From Lawsonibacter hominis (lineage in GTDB: Bacteria > Bacillota > Clostridia > Oscillospirales > Oscillospiraceae), in assembly GCF_014287895.1 (NCBI RefSeq), contig NZ_JACOPP010000004.1, positions 166,776 through 230,775 of the forward strand: a DNA stretch of 64,000 nt. Reading direction: 5' to 3'. The position numbers were made by a program, and so were the translations under genes. Numbering within the stretch: the stretch's first letter is position 1; each line of letters opens with the position of its first letter. Positions 16,241 through 24,431 of the stretch are shown one piece after another. The notes under the pieces are model-generated. The model was not told where the DNA came from. It saw only the letters and a program-made list of their open reading frames with translations, and ran no database searches.

Positions 16241-16543
16241 CTATAAGGCCGCGAGGATTTCCGCTGCTTCTTCCAGGTCCTCCGCCCGGCGCAGGCGGAC
16301 CACCCGGCGGCCGGCCAGGCCGCTGATATCGGCACAGCAGGCGCAGCAGCCGCCCACGACCAGCAGCGCGTCGTACTCCCTGCCGGACTCGGCCCGCACA
16401 AAACGGACGTTGGGGCAGCGCTCCGCCAGACGGCCGACCAGTGCCGTCCGGTCGTAGCGCGGATTACAGCCGCCGCAGTACCGCACGCCGGTCACGGCAT
16501 GCTCAGCCAGGGAACCGGGCTGGGTTCGATCCCGGCGTGTCAT
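16241..16543 (-). CDS. Small cysteine-rich protein with CGGCNPRYDR motif
   Basis: A 100-residue protein with 'YCGGCNPRYDR' (about 22-32) and a second cluster 'VGGCCACCAD' (about 63-72): five to six cysteines in two groups, suited to metal or Fe-S binding or thiol chemistry. ATG at 16543 is preceded by AAGGAGG. It is the last gene of the 4-hydroxybutyrate operon, 87 bp after the CoA-transferase. Its function is unknown. Context suggests an accessory role, perhaps to the oxygen-sensitive Fe-S dehydratase; this is inference only. Confidence 0.75.
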   Translation of the reverse strand: MTRRDRTQPGSLAEHAVTGVRYCGGCNPRYDRTALVGRLAERCPNVRFVRAESGREYDALLVVGGCCACCADISGLAGRRVVRLRRAEDLEEAAEILAAL

Positions 16544-16630
16544 CCGGCATTCCTCCTTTTTGTTGGGACGCCGGCTCCAGGCGGGAGCCGGCGGTGGGAC
16601 GGCTGGCGGGCGCCTTTCCCGCAGCCGCTT

Positions 16631-17938
16631 CTACCAGTCGCAGTGGAACCTGCGGATGAAATGGCGGATCAGGTCGGGACGGAAATCGGGGTGGGCGATT
16701 TGGATGAGGGCGCGGGCACGGTCGCGGAGGGTCCTGCCCTTGAGGTGGGCGGCGCCGTACTCGGTGACGACATAGTCCACGTCGTCCCGGCTGGTGGTGA
16801 CGGCGGCGCCCTCGTCCAGGAGGGGGACGATCTTGGAGGTTCTGCCCTTCACCGTGGAGGGGAAGGCCAGGATGGAGCGGCCGCCCCTGGACATGGCCGC
16901 GCCGCGGATGAAGTCCACCTGGCCGCCGGTGCCGGAGATCTGCTTGTAGCCCACCGTCTCGGAGGCCGCCTGGCCCATCAGGTCCACCTGGACGCAGGAG
17001 TTGATGGAGACCATGTTGTCGTTTTGGCAGATGACGCGGGGGTCGTTGACGTAGTCCACCGGGGCCATCATCACGGCGGGGTTGCGGTGTGCGTAGTCGT
17101 AGAGCCTCCGGGTGCCCATGAGGAAGGCCGCCACGCTCTTGCCGGGCTGGAGGGTCTTGCGGCGGTTGTTGATGACGCCCCGCTCCACAAGCTCGACCAC
17201 GCCGTCGGAGAACATCTCGGAGTGGATGCCCAGATCGTTTTTATCGCCCAGGAACCGGAGCACCGCGTCCGGGATGGCGCCGATGCCCAGCTGAAGGGTG
17301 TCGCCGTCCCGGATGAGGGCGGCGCAGTTGCGGCCGATGGCCTCCTCCACCGGGCCGATGCTGGGGGGAGAGAGCTCGATGACCGGCGTGCCGCGGGGCA
17401 CGAAGCAGGTGATCTGTTCCACCGGGACGGTGGAATGCAGGCCCAGGGTAAAGGGCATCTGGTCGTTGACCTGGGCGATGACGGTCCTGGCCTGCTGTAC
17501 GGCCTGGTACGTGTAGTCCACCGACACGCCCAGGGAACAGTTTCCGTTTTCGTCCGGCGGGGTCACCTGGATCAGGGCCACGTCCACCGGCAGCACGTCC
17601 GGGTCCCGGAAGAAGCCGGGCACCTCCCAGAAGAAACAGGGGGTGAAGTCCCCCCGGCCCTCAAAGACCGCGTCCCGGGTGGCGCCGCCCACGAAGAGGG
17701 CGTTGTGGCGGAAGGCGCCGGCATACTCCGGCCTGCAGTACTCCGCCTTGCCCATGGCCACCATGTGGACGATCTCCACATTTTCATAGGCCGCCGCGTT
17801 TTGCACCAGAGCGTCCAGCAGGCAGGAGGGCTCGCCGCAGGCGTGGCCCACCACCACCCGGTCGCCGGAGCGGATCAGCCCCACCGCCTCCTCCGGGGAG
17901 GCGGTATGGGATGCATAGTAAGCGTTCCAGTCGGCCAT
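16631..17938 (-). CDS. abfT: 4-hydroxybutyrate CoA-transferase
   Basis: The 435-residue protein belongs to the acetyl-CoA hydrolase/transferase (Cat1/Cat2/AbfT) family. It has an N-terminal domain 'LIRSGDRVVVGHACGEP', a middle 'LQLGIGAIPDAVL', the catalytic-Glu region 'LGIHSEMFSDGVVEL', and a C-terminal 'ISGTGGQVDFIRGA' CoA-binding segment. It moves CoA from acetyl- or butyryl-CoA to 4-hydroxybutyrate in the cytoplasm. Only 3 bp separate it from the dehydratase gene, and AAGGAG lies inside that gene's end. The specific substrate is inferred from this pairing. Confidence 0.9.
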   Translation of the reverse strand: MADWNAYYASHTASPEEAVGLIRSGDRVVVGHACGEPSCLLDALVQNAAAYENVEIVHMVAMGKAEYCRPEYAGAFRHNALFVGGATRDAVFEGRGDFTPCFFWEVPGFFRDPDVLPVDVALIQVTPPDENGNCSLGVSVDYTYQAVQQARTVIAQVNDQMPFTLGLHSTVPVEQITCFVPRGTPVIELSPPSIGPVEEAIGRNCAALIRDGDTLQLGIGAIPDAVLRFLGDKNDLGIHSEMFSDGVVELVERGVINNRRKTLQPGKSVAAFLMGTRRLYDYAHRNPAVMMAPVDYVNDPRVICQNDNMVSINSCVQVDLMGQAASETVGYKQISGTGGQVDFIRGAAMSRGGRSILAFPSTVKGRTSKIVPLLDEGAAVTTSRDDVDYVVTEYGAAHLKGRTLRDRARALIQIAHPDFRPDLIRHFIRRFHCDW

Positions 17939-17941
17939 GGC

Positions 17942-19393
17942 TTACTCCTTGATATGGGCGATGGTCTTGGCCAGCTCCTTCTTGTGCTGGAGGTTGCCCT
18001 GGCGTGCGATCATGATGCGCTGGGCCTGGGGGGAGCCGGCGCCGTGCAGGCTTTCGGTGCGGTAGCCCACGGCGGCGGTGCCCAGGGTCAGGTTTTCGAT
18101 GAGGCGGAGGATGCGCAGCCGGTTCTCGGTGGACACGCCGGAGACGCCCTTCAGGTATTTTTCCACATAGGCGCCCAGCTTCTCGTCCCGCAGGTCGGCC
18201 TCGGAGGGGGCGGTGACCATCAGGCCGCCGGCGATGTCCTCCGCCAGCCGGGCGATCTCGTAGGGGAAGCGGGTCACGTTCTGCTTGCACACGTTGGCCA
18301 GCAGCAGGTCGATGATGTAGTTGCCGCTGTCGGTGGGGTGGCCCTCGGCGGAGCAGGCGATGCCGCAGCAGTACAGGGTCTCGTTCAGGTGGGTCATCTC
18401 GATGAGCTTGTCCTTGATGTGGCTGGCCCTGGCCGCGCCGTTGTAGTCGGCCGCCACCGCCGCCGCGCCGATGAGCACGTCGCCCACGCCCACCTTGCAC
18501 CCGCCGTAGCTCTGGCGGTGATACCCGGCGAAGCGCTCCACCATCATCCCGGCGAACTCCGTCTCCCCGTTGAGGAAGATGCGCTCGTTGGGCACGAACA
18601 CGTCGTCGAAGATGGTCAGCGCCTCCACCCCGCCGAACTCCGCGTTGCCCACGTCCAGCTCGCTGCCCTCCCGCTTCCGGGTGTCGCAGCTCTGGCGGCC
18701 GATGATCATGAAGATGCCCGGCGTGTCCATGGGCACGGCGAAGCTCACTGCGTAGTCCTTGTCGTCGGGGCCCATGGAGATGGTGGGCATGATGATGATC
18801 TCATGGCTGTTCAGCGCGCCGGTCTGGTGGGCCTTGGCGCCCCGCACCACGATCCCGTCGGGCCGGCGCTCCACCACCCGCAAAAACAGGTCCGGGTCCG
18901 CCTGCTCGTGGGGGGCCTTGCTCCGGTCCCCCTTGGGGTCGGTCATGGCGCCGTCCACCGTCAGGTCGTTGTCCTGGCAGTAGATCATGAACTGCTTGAA
19001 GTTCTCGTGATAATGGGTGGCGTACTTCCGGTCGGTCTCATACGTGGTGGAGAACACGGCGTTGAACGCGTCCATGCCCACGCAGCGCTGGAAGCAGGCG
19101 GCCGTCTTCTGCCCCAGCAGGCGCTGCATCTTCACCTTCTTCACCAGGTCCCCGGCGGACTGGTGGATGTGGGTGAAGCGGTTGACCCGCCGGCCGGTGT
19201 AGGGGGAGACGGCGGTCATCAGGTCCTCGTACTCCGGCATCTGGGCCAGGTCGTAGGTCATGCGCACGCTGTTCAGCGAGGGCCGCAGAATGGGGTCGTC
19301 CACCGGGTCCTCCACCTTTTTCCCAAACAGATATACCTGCATCTTCCGCTTCCGGATGCTCTCAATGTACTCCTCGCCCGTCATCAGTGACAT
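17942..19393 (-). CDS. abfD: 4-hydroxybutyryl-CoA dehydratase / vinylacetyl-CoA isomerase
   Basis: From the ATG at 19393 (behind AAGGAAG) the enzyme has 483 residues, the family's usual length. It dehydrates 4-hydroxybutyryl-CoA to crotonyl-CoA with an FAD radical mechanism and a [4Fe-4S] cluster. The known cluster ligands are all present: two Cys in 'CFQRCVGMDAF' (about 100 and 104), and His292 and Cys299 in 'YHRQSYGGCK'. The flavoprotein core 'EIIIMPTISMGPDDKDYA' and 'QSCDTRKREGSELD' matches acyl-CoA-dehydrogenase-like HpaB folds. It forms the core of a GABA/succinate-to-butyrate fermentation step with abfT. Confidence 0.95.
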   Translation of the reverse strand: MSLMTGEEYIESIRKRKMQVYLFGKKVEDPVDDPILRPSLNSVRMTYDLAQMPEYEDLMTAVSPYTGRRVNRFTHIHQSAGDLVKKVKMQRLLGQKTAACFQRCVGMDAFNAVFSTTYETDRKYATHYHENFKQFMIYCQDNDLTVDGAMTDPKGDRSKAPHEQADPDLFLRVVERRPDGIVVRGAKAHQTGALNSHEIIIMPTISMGPDDKDYAVSFAVPMDTPGIFMIIGRQSCDTRKREGSELDVGNAEFGGVEALTIFDDVFVPNERIFLNGETEFAGMMVERFAGYHRQSYGGCKVGVGDVLIGAAAVAADYNGAARASHIKDKLIEMTHLNETLYCCGIACSAEGHPTDSGNYIIDLLLANVCKQNVTRFPYEIARLAEDIAGGLMVTAPSEADLRDEKLGAYVEKYLKGVSGVSTENRLRILRLIENLTLGTAAVGYRTESLHGAGSPQAQRIMIARQGNLQHKKELAKTIAHIKE

Positions 19394-19424
19394 AATAAAC
19401 GACTTCCTTTCCAATTTATCTTTT

Positions 19425-21542
19425 TTAGATGGATATGACCATATGGGAGATGGTAAAGACCAGCACGATGAACGCCGTCAGGAATCCGCCCAGCCAGACG
19501 CTGCCGCTCTTTCTGCAAAGCACACGGCTCATAACAGCGGAAATCGGCAGGATAAAGAGCAGTCCGAAGCACATGATGCCCGCCAGGGCGGTGGGGAAGG
19601 CCATGCCGATGGTGGACATCCACTCCGCGGAGGTCGTGCCGGGGATATACTGGATGCCCCGCACGCCGGTGGCGAAGAGCATGCCATAGTCGTAGGCAAA
19701 CAGGACTGCCAGTCCGCCGCAGGAGACCGCCGCGATCAGCAGATAGCTCACCCAGGCGGGGGCATTGTTGATGCGGGTCAGGGAATTGTAAATCACCCCC
19801 GCCAGCAGGAAGAAGAGGATCCAAACCGGAAGGTATTTGAAAAACGCGATCCAGTGGGCGGCATCCATCGGCATAATGTTGAATTTGAAGAAGGCGAAGT
19901 GCGTGCCGGAACAGGCGGCGCAGAGGTAGACCACGGCGTACACCCCGCCGAAGGAGACTGCGGCCAGCAGCAGGGACTTGAGCACCTGCGCCGCCGGCAG
20001 CTTCAGGCCGGTGTTTTCCAGGCCGAAGCCCGCTCTCTTGGCGATGAGGAAAAACACCAGCAGGTACAGCGCCAGGAAAACGGCGCCCACCACGCAGTTA
20101 AAGAGCATCAGAGAGTTCATGGGCGCCATATTGAAGAAGGCGTTGGGCATAAACTTGGTCAAAAACTTGAACCACTGGGGCTGCATGTAATAGGGATATC
20201 CGATCAGCCAGTAGTACAGCAGCGGCGCCGGCAGCAGGAAGATCAGATACAGCGCGGCGTATTTCAGCGCGCCCTTCCCGCCGGTCACCGTGCTCATGGA
20301 TGGGGCCTCCGGCCGGACGATGGTGGCAAAGAAGGGCAGGCGGAGCAGGGTGAGCGCCAGGGCCACGAACGCCGTCAGGGTGGCCGTCAGGCCGATCAGT
20401 CCGCAGGCCGCCCGGCCGTGCCACACCTGGTCGGCGGGGTCGATGGTGGCCTCCCCGCCCCGCAGGGTGATGTCGAAGAAGTCGATACCGTAGGAGATGG
20501 CGGTCTCGTCATAATAGGTATCGGAGTGAGTGCCGTCGAAGGAATAGGCGGCCCGGATGGGCTGCATGGTCACAGCGGCGGAGGCGGCGGCGTTCACGGC
20601 CTCCGCCCGGCTCAGGGGCGTGGCCGCGGCATCCCCGTACAGGAAGTAGGTGCCGGAGGGCACGTTGGACGCCCCGCCGGTGCCGCAGGCGAACTTAAAG
20701 CTGGTGGTATACCGGGCGGCGTCGTCCACCCCCCAGAGCAGGCCGGAGAACTCGTCGTAATCCCCCTCGATGGTACACATATTTACAGGCGCGGCATACA
20801 GGGGGAACACGCCGTTTTCAGCGTTGACCCCGTTGTACGTCAAGTCGTTGACGTTGCGCACATTATAGTTATAGCCGGTAAGCACCATGGAGCTGGGGAG
20901 CACGATGCCCGCGTCCATGGCGGCCAGATAGGCGGCGCCGGCCGCGGCCGTCTCGTCCTGACCGGCGGCAGCGGCCTCAGTCTGGGCCGCGGTATAGGCG
21001 GCCTGCCACTTGGCGTACGCAAGGTAGGCGCCCTCCTGGATGGCGGCGGTGCCCATGGAGTGGCCCAGCATACCGATCCTGGCCGCGTCCACATACTCCA
21101 GCTTGCCCAGCTCCTGAAGGGCGGAATAGCTGCCCAGATCGGGCGCGTAATTTTCTACGTTGCCCATCTCCGCCTGGCGGTAGCCGTCGGGCGGGAGGGC
21201 GGACTCCCCGTGGCCATAGAGATCCAGCGCCATGACCACATAGCCCCGGCGGGAGAGTTCAATGGCGTTTGGCTCCATGGCGTCCAGGCTGGCGGTATAG
21301 CCGTGGCAGAGCAGCACGGCGGGCAGCTTGTTCTCCGCGCTGGCCTGGACCGGGATATAGAGCTTGGCGTGACTGAGTGCGCCCACATCGGTGGTAAAGG
21401 TGATCTCTTCGGTGCGCACCGCGCCGCCGCCGGTGGCGATGACGCCGCCCACGGCGGAGCTGATCAGCATCGCCAGCAGGGCGGCGATCAGCACGATCGC
21501 GCAGGCCCGCGGGCCCCGCTTGTGCGAAATGTTCTGTTCCAT
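19425..21542 (-). CDS. Membrane-anchored alpha/beta hydrolase fused to a polytopic domain
   Basis: The 705-residue protein begins with one hydrophobic helix (about 13-36). An extracytoplasmic-looking alpha/beta hydrolase follows: oxyanion segment 'LLCHGYTAS' (77-85), 'YGHGES' (109-114) and nucleophile elbow 'GHSMG' with Ser162. From about residue 385 the sequence turns into seven or eight membrane helices ('LIGLTATLTAFVALALTLL', 'AIVFLIACG'-like hydrophobic blocks). It is the third gene of the sigma-54 operon. It may hydrolyse an ester or lactone outside the membrane to free the transported acid. Substrate and topology are inferred. Confidence 0.8.
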   Translation of the reverse strand: MEQNISHKRGPRACAIVLIAALLAMLISSAVGGVIATGGGAVRTEEITFTTDVGALSHAKLYIPVQASAENKLPAVLLCHGYTASLDAMEPNAIELSRRGYVVMALDLYGHGESALPPDGYRQAEMGNVENYAPDLGSYSALQELGKLEYVDAARIGMLGHSMGTAAIQEGAYLAYAKWQAAYTAAQTEAAAAGQDETAAAGAAYLAAMDAGIVLPSSMVLTGYNYNVRNVNDLTYNGVNAENGVFPLYAAPVNMCTIEGDYDEFSGLLWGVDDAARYTTSFKFACGTGGASNVPSGTYFLYGDAAATPLSRAEAVNAAASAAVTMQPIRAAYSFDGTHSDTYYDETAISYGIDFFDITLRGGEATIDPADQVWHGRAACGLIGLTATLTAFVALALTLLRLPFFATIVRPEAPSMSTVTGGKGALKYAALYLIFLLPAPLLYYWLIGYPYYMQPQWFKFLTKFMPNAFFNMAPMNSLMLFNCVVGAVFLALYLLVFFLIAKRAGFGLENTGLKLPAAQVLKSLLLAAVSFGGVYAVVYLCAACSGTHFAFFKFNIMPMDAAHWIAFFKYLPVWILFFLLAGVIYNSLTRINNAPAWVSYLLIAAVSCGGLAVLFAYDYGMLFATGVRGIQYIPGTTSAEWMSTIGMAFPTALAGIMCFGLLFILPISAVMSRVLCRKSGSVWLGGFLTAFIVLVFTISHMVISI

Positions 21543-21608
21543 TCTTCTTCCTCCCCGCCCCCCCGGCGGACGCTCCGCCGGGGGGCTCGCTTTTCTTTCC
21601 GCAGCCGG

Positions 21609-22733
21609 TTACAGGCGGGACAGGAAATCCCGCACTTTGTGGTCGAAGCGGAAGGTTTCCAAAATCCCGGCCATATGGCCCAGGTCGCTGTCGATGGGGT
21701 AGCATTCCGCGTTCCCCCCCAGCCAGGTGATGCGCTGCGTCACCCAGTCCACAAACTGCCATGGGTGCAGCACGTCCAGCCGCGAGGGAATGGCCAGCAC
21801 CTTTGCCTTGATCCGCGCCAGCGCCGCGTCAAGATCGCCGCCATAGGGTCTGGAAACGTCATAGTTCAGGCAGGTGCGGCAGGTATACAGCCAGTGGTTC
21901 AGGTCTACAAAGGGCACGGACAGCTCCACAATGGCATCCAGCTTGTCTTCAAAGGACGCCTGGCCCAGCACGCTCTCATAACAGGCCCGGTCGGCGCTGA
22001 CGTCACGCTTGTAGGTCCGTTCGTAGTAGCCCGCCTGGAAGGCGGCCACATTCATCATCTCCAGGCACAGCCGCAGGGTATCGGTGGGCTGTTCTTCCTG
22101 GTCATAGTAGTTTCCCCTCCGGAACTTCGGGTCGATCTTGGCCACCTTGATGGCGTACTGAAGGGGGTTAAAGCCGCCCCAAACGGGCAGTTTCGGCGTG
22201 CCGATGACCGGGATGATCGCATCCATCATGTCCGGGTAGGCCACCGCCCACTGCCAGGAGGTCATGGCGCCGAAGGACGGGCCCATGACCGCCTTCAGGT
22301 GGGTGATCCCCAATTGCTCCAGCAGGTGCTTTTGGGTATTTACCACGTCCAGCACCTCGGGCACGGGAAAATCCAGCGCGTAGGGCTTCCCGGTCTCCGG
22401 ATTCACGGTCATGGGGCCGGTGGTAATGACGTTCGGATTCTTGGCGCCGCAGTTGCACAGATTGTCGGCGCAGACGACAAAGTATTTCTCGGTATCCACC
22501 GCCTTACCGGGGCCGATCAGCCCGTCCCAGAAGCCGGGCAGCGGGTCGCTCTCCTGGTATTTGCCGCAGCAATGGCTGCTGGCGGAGAAATAGTGGACCA
22601 CCAGGATCGCGTTGTCCTTCGCCTCGTTCAGGGTCCCGTAGGTCTCATACCCCAGGCGGACCGGCAGCGTGCGGCCGCAGGTAAAGGAAAACGCGGGGAT
22701 CTCAAAGGATTGTTTTACGCTCTTCAGGCTCAC
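21609..22733 (-). CDS. MetX-like alpha/beta hydrolase or acyltransferase
   Basis: From a GTG at 22733, placed 7 nt after AAAGGAGGAGG, the product has 374 residues. It resembles the homoserine O-acetyltransferase family: 'VRLGYETYGTLNEAKDNAILVVHYFSA'-type N-terminus, nucleophile elbow 'GPSFGAM' with Ser153, Asp in 'SRLDVLHPWQF' and His in 'SDLGHMAG'. The MetX oxyanion segment 'HALTG' is replaced by 'HYFSASSHCCGKY', so it is unlikely to be a true MetX. Placement between a permease and 4-hydroxybutyrate enzymes suggests it cleaves or transfers a 4-hydroxybutyryl ester or opens gamma-butyrolactone (inference). Confidence 0.82.
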   Translation of the reverse strand: MSLKSVKQSFEIPAFSFTCGRTLPVRLGYETYGTLNEAKDNAILVVHYFSASSHCCGKYQESDPLPGFWDGLIGPGKAVDTEKYFVVCADNLCNCGAKNPNVITTGPMTVNPETGKPYALDFPVPEVLDVVNTQKHLLEQLGITHLKAVMGPSFGAMTSWQWAVAYPDMMDAIIPVIGTPKLPVWGGFNPLQYAIKVAKIDPKFRRGNYYDQEEQPTDTLRLCLEMMNVAAFQAGYYERTYKRDVSADRACYESVLGQASFEDKLDAIVELSVPFVDLNHWLYTCRTCLNYDVSRPYGGDLDAALARIKAKVLAIPSRLDVLHPWQFVDWVTQRITWLGGNAECYPIDSDLGHMAGILETFRFDHKVRDFLSRL

Positions 22734-22762
22734 AGGAAGCCTCCTCCTTTCCAGCCGTGGGT

Positions 22763-24103
22763 TCAGATAATGCCGACGGAGATCATAAGGATGCACAATA
22801 CCGTCAGCAGGATGGGCATCACCACGGTCAGGGGGAATACATGCTTGTAGGAATCCTTGGCGGTGACGCCGCAGACGGAGCACATCAGAATAAAGGTGGA
22901 GCAGTGGGGCAGCGTGTCCAGGCCGCAGCAGGCGATGGTCATCAGGCGATGGAATGCCTCGGGATTGATGCCCAGGTTGATGTAGTTGGGCAGCATGGTG
23001 TCAGCAAAGATCTGCAGGCCGCCCAAAGCGGTACCGGTGATGCCGGCTACCACGTTGACCGCCACGGACGCGGACACATAGGGGTTGAAGGCAGTGGTCA
23101 GGCCGTTGGCGAAATCCACAAAGTACTGGAAGCCGGGGGCCGCCTGCACCACGCCGGCGAAACCCATGACGCCGCCGGTCAGCAGCAGGGCGGAGGTGCA
23201 GGAGGACCACATTCCGGTGGTGAAGGTCTTGAGCACGCCGTGCTTCTTATGGGCGCCGAAGAAGACCTTGGGGTTGAGGACCACGCAGGCCACGATGGCG
23301 ATGCACAGAGAGGTCAGGATGCTGTTGGTGGCGCTCATCACGTTCTTCAGCAGGATCATGACGAACACAACAATCAGCAGGGGGATGATAGAGGCCCAGA
23401 AGGGGGGCAAATTCTTTTCCTCGTCATCATCCAGCGCATCCGTGCCGGAGACCACGTAGCCCACGCCCAGGGCGGTCTGCCGTCTGGCCTGCCAAGTGAC
23501 ATAGATCCCGGCCAGGACGGTACCCACGATGCAGGCGATGATGCCCATTACAGGAGCCGAAAATGCGTCCACCCCCAAGCCGTACTCCGGACGGGCCAGC
23601 AATGCGTTGGTGCTGGTGGGGTTGCCGGGCAGGCACAGGCACAGGGTCACCGAAGCGCACAGCACAATGCCGGGCAGCAGGTTTTTCGTAATGTTGGCCT
23701 TGCGGAACAAGGGGGCGGCCACGGGGTAGACGGCAAAGACGATAACAAAAGCGGAAACGCCGCCCATGGCCATCAGCAGGGTGATGAGCAGCGCGCCCAG
23801 GGGAGCCCACTTCACGCCGAAAATCTTGAACAGCACCTTGGCCACACTCTCAGCCGCACCTGTGACCTTCAGGAACTCACCGTAAGCGGCCGCCAGGCCG
23901 AACAGCAGGAAATAGTTTCCGACAAAGTTTTTCAGTCCAGTAGCGTAGGCGCCGCTGAAGGTCTCCCAAAAGGGAAGCAGGTTGGTAACGACAACTACCA
24001 GTGACGCGATCAGAGATGCAATGAATGCATTGACGCCCTTGTAACTTAAAATGATCAGACACGCGATGGCCAGAAGCAGGCCGATAACACCAATTGCGCT
24101 CAA
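22763..24103 (-). CDS. GntP/CitMHS-type organic acid permease
   Basis: A polytopic membrane protein of about 446 residues with some 11-12 hydrophobic helices, conserved 'MAMGGVSAFVIVFAVYPVA', 'LCLPGNPTSTNALLA' and 'CCGLDTLPHCSTFILMCSVCG'. It resembles the gluconate:H+ symporter/ion-transporter superfamily, which carries hydroxy acids. The start is placed at TTG 24103 because GGAGG lies 8 nt before it; ATG at 24118 or 24136 would add 5 or 11 residues but has a poorer site. As first gene behind the sigma-54 promoter it probably imports the operon's substrate. Confidence 0.85.
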   Translation of the reverse strand: MSAIGVIGLLLAIACLIILSYKGVNAFIASLIASLVVVVTNLLPFWETFSGAYATGLKNFVGNYFLLFGLAAAYGEFLKVTGAAESVAKVLFKIFGVKWAPLGALLITLLMAMGGVSAFVIVFAVYPVAAPLFRKANITKNLLPGIVLCASVTLCLCLPGNPTSTNALLARPEYGLGVDAFSAPVMGIIACIVGTVLAGIYVTWQARRQTALGVGYVVSGTDALDDDEEKNLPPFWASIIPLLIVVFVMILLKNVMSATNSILTSLCIAIVACVVLNPKVFFGAHKKHGVLKTFTTGMWSSCTSALLLTGGVMGFAGVVQAAPGFQYFVDFANGLTTAFNPYVSASVAVNVVAGITGTALGGLQIFADTMLPNYINLGINPEAFHRLMTIACCGLDTLPHCSTFILMCSVCGVTAKDSYKHVFPLTVVMPILLTVLCILMISVGII

Positions 24104-24224
24104 ACGAATTTCCTCCATTTCTTTCTGTTGGACCATTCTCCGCGGTGAACCGTATTTGCGGCGTCTCAGGTAGATCAAATCTGCTCGTACAGTTGGCCAA
24201 CTGTCCCTCGACGCAATAAATAGT

Positions 24225-24240
24225 TGCAAACAGTGTGCCA
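24225..24240 (-). promoter_or_regulatory. Sigma-54 promoter of the 4-hydroxybutyrate operon
   Basis: On the minus strand TGGCAC-N5-TTGCA matches the -24/-12 consensus completely. It lies about 120 bp before the permease start. The gene just upstream on the same strand encodes a sigma-54 activator. Confidence 0.92.
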
Positions 24241-24315
24241 ACTTCGGCCATTTCTTTCCCGTCTGCGTAAAACCGTTGCGGCACAGCCGTTTCTGAAGTT
24301 TTTGCAAAAAAGTCC

Positions 24316-24357
24316 GCCCCCCGCTTTTGTTGCAAAAATAAAACAAAAGCGGGGGGC
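24316..24357 (-). terminator. Terminator of the sigma-54 activator gene
   Basis: A 16-bp perfect stem (GCCCCCCGCTTTTGTT and complement, 10-nt loop) is followed on the minus strand by GGACTTTTTTGC. It separates the activator gene from the operon it controls. Confidence 0.85.
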
Positions 24358-24397
24358 TTGTTCCAAAATCATTTCTGATCCGGCCATTTGGGCGTTT

Positions 24398-24431
24398 GTT
24401 GCAAAAATGAATCGTGTTTTATTTTTGCAAC
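24398..24431. promoter_or_regulatory. Candidate enhancer dyad for the sigma-54 activator
   Basis: An 11-bp perfect inverted repeat GTTGCAAAAAT / ATTTTTGCAAC with a 12-bp spacer overlaps the 3' end of the activator gene and lies about 160-190 bp before the sigma-54 promoter. Further TTGCAAAAA copies occur at about 24302-24310 and 24330-24338. Confidence 0.65.

Noticed and set aside
15834..16457. 207-residue plus-strand frame between proC and the CGGC gene
   Set aside because: Composition is Arg/Ala-rich, it runs through a terminator hairpin and overlaps the better supported minus-strand gene.
16499..19390. 963-residue open frame on the plus strand
   Set aside because: It lies antisense to abfT and abfD, which have clear family motifs. 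Its low-complexity His/Gly/Val/Ala-rich composition is what antisense of GC-rich codons gives.
21609..22733. Annotation as homoserine O-acetyltransferase (metX)
   Set aside because: The fold matches, but the oxyanion-hole region differs and the operon has no methionine gene. I call it MetX-like only.
19260..22850. 1196-residue open frame on the plus strand
   Set aside because: It is antisense to the two hydrolases and has no recognisable domain or ribosome-binding site. It is another GC-rich shadow.
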